DNA from: an uncultured Verrucomicrobiota bacterium | GTDB lineage: Bacteria > Verrucomicrobiota > Verrucomicrobiia > Chthoniobacterales > SZAS-18 | Reading direction: 5' to 3' | Assembly (NCBI GenBank): GCA_937873255.1 | Contig: CALMVM010000513.1 | Location: 1 to 9,741 of the forward strand | DNA length: 9,741 bases | Part shown: positions 6,919-9,741 of the stretch, piece after piece | Position numbering within the stretch: position 1 is the first letter of the stretch | Layout: each line of letters opens with the position of its first letter | Made by a program: the position numbers and the translations under genes | The notes under the pieces: generated by a model | The model's database searches: none | What the model was told of the DNA's origin: nothing | The model's input: only the letters and a program-made list of their open reading frames with translations

Positions 6919-6969
6919 AAGCAGATTGCTTGCCTGCCGTTGCCTCCGGGTCGTTTTTCCCCGGCGAGG
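6919..6969. promoter_or_regulatory. divergent intergenic region with two dyads
   Basis: The 99-bp gap between the divergent starts holds AAGCA/TGCTT (6919-6923/6927-6931, 3-nt spacer) and CCGGG/CCCGG (6946-6950/6960-6964) around a T-rich loop, flanked by CCT/AGG (6943-6945/6967-6969). Either could be an operator or part of a 5' leader. No convincing minus-strand promoter was found. A TTGACA on the minus strand (6919-6914) is too close to the start codon to serve it. Confidence 0.25.
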
Positions 6970-6991
6970 TGCGCGATCCGGGGGCGCGGTG

Positions 6992-6997
6992 TATATT
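6992..6997 (+). promoter_or_regulatory. -10 element placed for a leaderless transcript
   Basis: TATATT matches the -10 consensus at five of six positions and ends five bases before the ATG at 7003, so transcription would start at or next to the start codon. No good -35 is seen and no Shine-Dalgarno precedes the ATG. Both fit a leaderless mRNA. Confidence 0.4.
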
Positions 6998-7002
6998 GCG
7001 CA

Positions 7003-7575
7003 ATGGCCAGCATGAGCCGCTACCCGGACTACATCCAACGCCTCCTCCTGCACGAGCGCACGCTCGACGAACCGCTGCCCAAGGAGCCGACCGATTACGA
7101 ACTGGTCATCCGCCTGCGCGAGGCCGACGACGCGAAAATCTTCGGTGGCATGACGCCGCCGCCCGGTGCGCCGGCGGGGCTCGTGCGCGCTGGCTTGTTC
7201 TATTATCACAACGCGCTCGACGACGCCCACAAGCAGGCGCAGGCCGACCAGGGCGACCTCGGCGCATACTGGCACGGGATGATCCATCGGCGGGAGGGTG
7301 ATTTCGAGAACGCGCGCTACTGGATGCGGCGCGCGGGCGAGCAACCCGTTTTCCAGGAGATGCAGCACCGCGCCAACGACGGCGCTCCGCAGATGGGTCG
7401 GCAGGCGAACTGGGACCCGTACCTGTTCATCCACCTGTGCGAGCAATACAAATACGGCGAGCACGAATACCGCAAGGAGATCGGCCACCTTCAGAAAGTG
7501 GAGTTCGCGGCGATGTTCGACTACGTGTGGCGGCGGTGCGTCCCGGCGGGACCCCTCGAAAATAAACGGGCGTGA
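7003..7575 (+). CDS. conserved protein of unknown function (TPR-like helical)
   Basis: A 190-residue, probably cytoplasmic protein with no signal peptide or membrane segment. I do not know its function. Residues 60-112 look like a helical hairpin domain: LVRAGLFYYHNALDDAHKQA, then YWHGMIHRREGDFENARYWM (89-108). The block WHGMIHRREGDFENARYWMR has a composition (paired Trp, His, His, Arg, Arg, Glu) that looks conserved, and I recall similar WHxxxHRREGDFxNARYW blocks in unnamed proteins of several phyla. A second conserved-looking part is NWDPYLFIHLCEQY (136-149). The frame is open further upstream, but ATG 7003 was chosen because the upstream part reads as antisense to the divergent gene and a -10 lies directly before it; ATG 7012 is an alternative. 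The stop is inside a GTGA overlap with the next gene, so the two are likely co-translated. The last 20 codons include a GTCCC/GGGAC hairpin (7540-7552). Confidence 0.8.
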   Translation: MASMSRYPDYIQRLLLHERTLDEPLPKEPTDYELVIRLREADDAKIFGGMTPPPGAPAGLVRAGLFYYHNALDDAHKQAQADQGDLGAYWHGMIHRREGDFENARYWMRRAGEQPVFQEMQHRANDGAPQMGRQANWDPYLFIHLCEQYKYGEHEYRKEIGHLQKVEFAAMFDYVWRRCVPAGPLENKRA

Positions 7576-8054
7576 GAGGCGCGTTTCGGCGGTTGCTGGC
7601 GAAGGGGCTCGTGCCGTTGATGCTGCCGGCGGGCTGCGCCTGGATCGAGTATCAGGAACGGCGTATCCTCGCGGAGGGAAGGCCGCTCGACGAGGCGCAG
7701 TTGGCCGACGCGCGGGCGTTGGGCGTGGCGGAACCGGAGTGCGTGCGAGTGTTGTGCCTGCCGCGCCTGCCGCTGCCGGACAATTGGGTGGTGCGAAAGC
7801 TCGGCCTGTGGACGGGGACGCTTTCCACCGGGACCATCGGGTTGTCCGCGCGCTACGGGATTTTCCTGCGCACGCCGTTCCACCGCGACCGGCAATTGCT
7901 CGCGCACGAGCTGGCGCACACCGTCCAATACGAGCGGCTCGGCGGGGTCCGGCCATTTTTGCGTCAGTACCTATCGGAGTGTCTGACGGACGGGTATTTA
8001 TTCGCCGCGTTGGAGCGCGAGGCGACTGATGCCGCCGAGACGCTTTGCGGCTGA
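7572..8054 (+). CDS. small HExxH protein, putative zinc metalloprotease-like
   Basis: A 160-residue uncharacterised protein. HELAH (112-116), within LLAHELAHTVQYERLGG, is a zinc-binding HExxH motif with the context seen in DUF4157-like and related short hypothetical proteins. A third ligand might be Glu148 or Glu150 in LEREA, or Glu136 in YLSEC. Peptidase activity is possible but unshown; the protein is short, and many members of such families have no known substrate. The N-terminus (8-24) is mildly hydrophobic, ending PAGC, but lacks a proper lipobox because Pro is at -3. The GTG at 7572 overlaps the previous stop (GTGA), implying translational coupling. Other starts are GTG 7611, preceded closely by GAAGGGG (7601-7607), and ATG 7620; they would remove up to 16 residues but not the motif. 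It ends 44 bp before the Fe-S carrier gene. Confidence 0.8.
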   Translation: MRGAFRRLLAKGLVPLMLPAGCAWIEYQERRILAEGRPLDEAQLADARALGVAEPECVRVLCLPRLPLPDNWVVRKLGLWTGTLSTGTIGLSARYGIFLRTPFHRDRQLLAHELAHTVQYERLGGVRPFLRQYLSECLTDGYLFAALEREATDAAETLCG

Positions 8055-8056
8055 CG

Positions 8057-8085
8057 TGGACGTTCCGCGCGCTCCGTGTTAGCTT
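8057..8085 (+). promoter_or_regulatory. possible extended -10 promoter for the Fe-S carrier gene
   Basis: TGGACG (8057-8062; four of six to -35) is 17 bp from TAGCTT (8080-8085), with TG at 8077-8078 as an extended -10. Transcription would begin near 8092, leaving a leader of about seven bases before ATG 8099, which has no Shine-Dalgarno. It would let the Fe-S pair be expressed apart from the two upstream genes. Confidence 0.3.
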
Positions 8086-8098
8086 CAGCCCAGCAAAA

Positions 8099-8473
8099 AT
8101 GGCTCCCGCTCCCACCGTCGAAGTTAAATACAAGATCGGCAACGAACGCCTGGTCAAGGTCACGGACCCGGCCAGCCGCAAGCTGCGTTCGCTCCTCGAA
8201 CGCCAGGGGCGTCCGCAGGGGGCGTTGCGCGTGGCGGTGATCGGCGGGGGCTGTTCGGGTTTGCAATACAAGATGGACCTCGTGGACGGCCCGGCGAACC
8301 GCGACATCATGGTCGAGAGCGCGCAGGTGCGCGTGGTGGTCGATCCCAAGAGCGCGCTCTTTGTCAGCGGTTCGCTGCTGGATTACAGCGACGATCTGCA
8401 AAAGGGCGGCTTCAAGGTGACGAACCCCAACGCCGTCGCGCATTGTTCGTGCGGGGAGAGTTTCTCCGCGTGA
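8099..8473 (+). CDS. A-type iron-sulfur carrier protein (HesB/IscA/ErpA family)
   Basis: A 124-residue cytoplasmic protein that would carry and deliver Fe-S clusters to apoproteins. It has the three family cysteines: Cys52 in VIGGGCSGLQY (47-57), and Cys116 and Cys118 in HCSCGESF (115-122). The fold also shows VTDPASRKLRSLL (21-33) and VVDPKSALFVSGSLLDY. The usual C-terminal form is CGCGxSF; here the residue between the cysteines is Ser, which keeps the ligands. The ATG at 8099 was chosen because it gives the usual family length; an upstream TTG at 8045 would add 18 residues without family likeness. The stop overlaps the GTG start of the HscB-like gene. IscA, ErpA and SufA cannot be told apart from sequence alone here, so no symbol is given. 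Confidence 0.95.
   Translation: MAPAPTVEVKYKIGNERLVKVTDPASRKLRSLLERQGRPQGALRVAVIGGGCSGLQYKMDLVDGPANRDIMVESAQVRVVVDPKSALFVSGSLLDYSDDLQKGGFKVTNPNAVAHCSCGESFSA
8453..8458 (+). promoter_or_regulatory. ribosome binding site supporting GTG 8470
   Basis: GGGGAG lies within the end of the Fe-S carrier gene, 11 bases before GTG 8470. It favours this start over the TTG at 8443, which lies upstream of the site. Confidence 0.45.
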
Positions 8474-9051
8474 CGGACGATTTTTTCGCCCTGCTCGGCG
8501 AACGGCACCGCCCGTGGCTCGACCCCGAGCGGGTCAAGGAAACGTTCCATCGTCTCAGCCGGACGGAGCATCCCGACCAGCAGCAGGCGTCGGACGATGC
8601 CGACTTCGCCCGGCTCAACCGTGCGCAGGCCACCTTGCGCGAGCCGAAGGCCCGGTTGCGGCATCTGCTCGAACTCGAATACCCGGACGTGAAACTGTCC
8701 GGGCCGTCGGACGTGCCACCCGGGTTGTCCGATTGGTTTGTGTCAGTGCACGGATTGTTGCGCGAGGTGGATGGATTCCTGGCGAAGAAGGCCGGCGCGT
8801 CGTCGGCACTGGCAAAGGCATTGTTGGCGCGGGAGGAGTTCGTGGTCCGCGAAAAGGTGGAGAGCCATCTGGAGCAGATCGACGCCCTCCAAACCGCCGC
8901 CACGGAGGATTTGCAGGCGTTCGACGCGCGATGGGCGGACGGTCGCCCGGCGGATGCCGCGACGACGCTGCACGCGCTCTACCAGCGGTTCGCTTACCTG
9001 ACGCGCTGGGCCGAACAGTTGCGCGAACGACTGTTTCAGTTCGGAGCGTGA
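8470..9051 (+). CDS. hscB: HscB-like Fe-S assembly co-chaperone (J domain)
   Basis: A 193-residue cytoplasmic co-chaperone that would bring the scaffold IscU to the Hsp70 HscA and stimulate its ATPase. An N-terminal J domain (about 3-72) starts FFALLGERHRPWLDPERV and carries the HPD motif at 34-36 (TEHPDQQ), needed for Hsp70 contact. The segment ADFARLNRAQATLREPKARL matches the HscB J-domain end, where subunits that are already chained are listed as helix III/IV. The rest (about 80-190) is a helical bundle as in the HscB C-terminal domain, with GLSDWFVSVHGLLREVDGFL and a closing Arg/Leu-rich helix. Length is close to the usual 170-200 residues. The GTG at 8470 overlaps the stop of the carrier gene (GTGA); TTG 8443 would add nine residues. 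No hscA, iscU or fdx gene follows: the next gene is convergent, four bases away. Confidence 0.88.
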   Translation: MTDDFFALLGERHRPWLDPERVKETFHRLSRTEHPDQQQASDDADFARLNRAQATLREPKARLRHLLELEYPDVKLSGPSDVPPGLSDWFVSVHGLLREVDGFLAKKAGASSALAKALLAREEFVVREKVESHLEQIDALQTAATEDLQAFDARWADGRPADAATTLHALYQRFAYLTRWAEQLRERLFQFGA

Positions 9052-9055
9052 CCGT

Positions 9056-9741
9056 TCAGGCGGGGGGCCTTTCGGCGGTACGCAGGTGCATCAGCGGCCG
9101 CTCGAAATAACGGTAGATCAACGACGAAACGCCGAGGCAGGCGGCCAGCGCGGTTCCCATCGAGACGACGTTGATCGCGGCATTGTCCCGCGCTTCGCCG
9201 AAAGCTTTGTACGCGAAAAACAGGACCGGCAGATGGCTCAGGTAAACCGAGTACGACCAGAGGCTCAGCCTGGTGACGGGAGCGTGCAAAAAGGCAAAGG
9301 GGGTGGGCAGGGTTTCGATGGACGCGAGGGAGGGGAGCAGGAGGCTGAAACACAGCGGCAGGGCAACGCAAGCCATTCGGAAAAACGGCACCGATGTTTC
9401 CCAATCACCGGACCGGGACTGGAAGATGGAAAGTCCGACCAGCCCGGCCAATCCCACTGCGGACAAGGCCGCCCTCACGACGGAGGAAGGACGGAAATGG
9501 GCCGTCACGAAAGCCATCGCCACGCCGTAAAAGATCCCGTCGAGCCGGGGAAAAGTCATCAGGCGAACCGTCGCCGGATCACCGACCGCGAAGAAATGCT
9601 CGCGGAGCAGCACCGGCAGAACCAGAAACAGCGCGGTCGCGCACAGAAACGCGGACCGTCTCGACGCGCGCAGGGAGGTAAAAAGCAGGATGGTCAGCGG
9701 AAACAGAAAGTAAAACCACTCCTCGATGCAGAGCGACCACG
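9056..9741 (-). CDS. acyltransferase-3 family membrane protein (5' partial)
   Basis: The C-terminal 227 residues of an integral-membrane acyltransferase of the OafA/YrhL type, which moves acyl groups, often acetyl, onto cell-surface sugars. Translation from the right edge begins WSLCIEEWFYFLFPL, the family hallmark (WSLxxEExFYLxxP), so the GTG at 9613 is an internal codon and the true start is outside the window. Further family features are FPRLDGIFYGVAMAF after the next helix and LSLWSYSVYLSHLPVLFF near the end, followed by a last helix and the Y.FERP motif of the family. About six hydrophobic helices are visible. The catalytic histidine region of the N-terminal half is off the edge. It converges on the HscB-like gene with a 4-bp gap and no room for separate terminators. 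It might modify the EPS made by the locus at 1-5463, but distance and strand give no direct link. Confidence 0.93.
   Translation of the reverse strand, partial: WSLCIEEWFYFLFPLTILLFTSLRASRRSAFLCATALFLVLPVLLREHFFAVGDPATVRLMTFPRLDGIFYGVAMAFVTAHFRPSSVVRAALSAVGLAGLVGLSIFQSRSGDWETSVPFFRMACVALPLCFSLLLPSLASIETLPTPFAFLHAPVTRLSLWSYSVYLSHLPVLFFAYKAFGEARDNAAINVVSMGTALAACLGVSSLIYRYFERPLMHLRTAERPPA

Noticed and set aside
6914..6919. Perfect TTGACA on the minus strand as a -35 for the HEAT-like gene
   Set aside because: It overlaps the ribosome binding site and a -10 would fall inside the coding sequence; the sequence there (CTCTGA) is not a -10.
5774..7003. Second minus-strand frame (409 codons) overlapping the HEAT-like gene
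   Set aside because: It is a frame-shifted shadow of the gene at 5734-6903, very rich in Arg and Pro, with no sensible start signal.
6916..8349. Minus-strand frame of 477 codons over the 7003-8349 genes
   Set aside because: It is Arg/Ala/Pro-rich and crosses three supported + strand genes, including the Fe-S carrier with its three cysteines.
9056..9613. Acyltransferase gene as a complete 185-codon ORF starting at GTG 9613
   Set aside because: The same frame stays open to the right edge and encodes the family hallmark WSLCIEEWFYFLFPL upstream of that codon, so the gene is longer and cut by the window.

Overview
The window is GC-rich and densely coding. Gene content and style (a PF10082-like outer-membrane barrel beside a Wzc-type kinase, few Shine-Dalgarno sequences, an unlinked HscB) suggest a Gram-negative bacterium, most likely a verrucomicrobium of the Opitutaceae type. 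That placement is an inference from gene style; no marker gene is present.

Bases 1-5463 (+ strand) are the downstream end of an exopolysaccharide (EPS) or capsule locus. In order it holds the C-terminal part of an O-antigen ligase/polymerase-like membrane protein fused to TPRs, an outer-membrane beta-barrel protein, a Wzc-like co-polymerase/tyrosine autokinase, and a short Wza-like periplasmic or outer-membrane export protein. Together they would polymerise a glycan at the inner membrane, set chain length and control assembly by tyrosine phosphorylation, and move the chain through periplasm and outer membrane. Hairpins sit in each intergenic gap. A cluster of short palindromes (5480-5569) follows the last gene.

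Bases 5464-5733 are non-coding (270 bp) and carry that palindrome cluster; I see nothing clear after about 5575. Bases 5734-6903 (- strand) encode an uncharacterised protein with an N-terminal membrane anchor, a predicted beta-rich domain and a HEAT-like C-terminus. It is divergent from the next + strand group across a 99-bp gap.

Bases 7003-9051 (+ strand) look like one transcription unit of four genes: a conserved protein of unknown function, a small HExxH protein, an A-type iron-sulfur carrier (HesB/IscA family), and an HscB-like J-domain co-chaperone. Two junctions are GTGA stop/start overlaps. The last two genes belong to Fe-S cluster assembly, but no IscS, IscU, HscA or ferredoxin gene is beside them. 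Convergent to this unit, and running off the right edge, is an acyltransferase-3 family membrane protein (- strand).

No CRISPR array, tRNA, rRNA, insertion sequence, phage gene or recognisable defence system was seen. The least explained content is the 7003/7572 gene pair joined to Fe-S genes, the membrane-anchored HEAT-like protein, the palindrome cluster, and a possible leader ORF plus hairpin at the start of the kinase gene.
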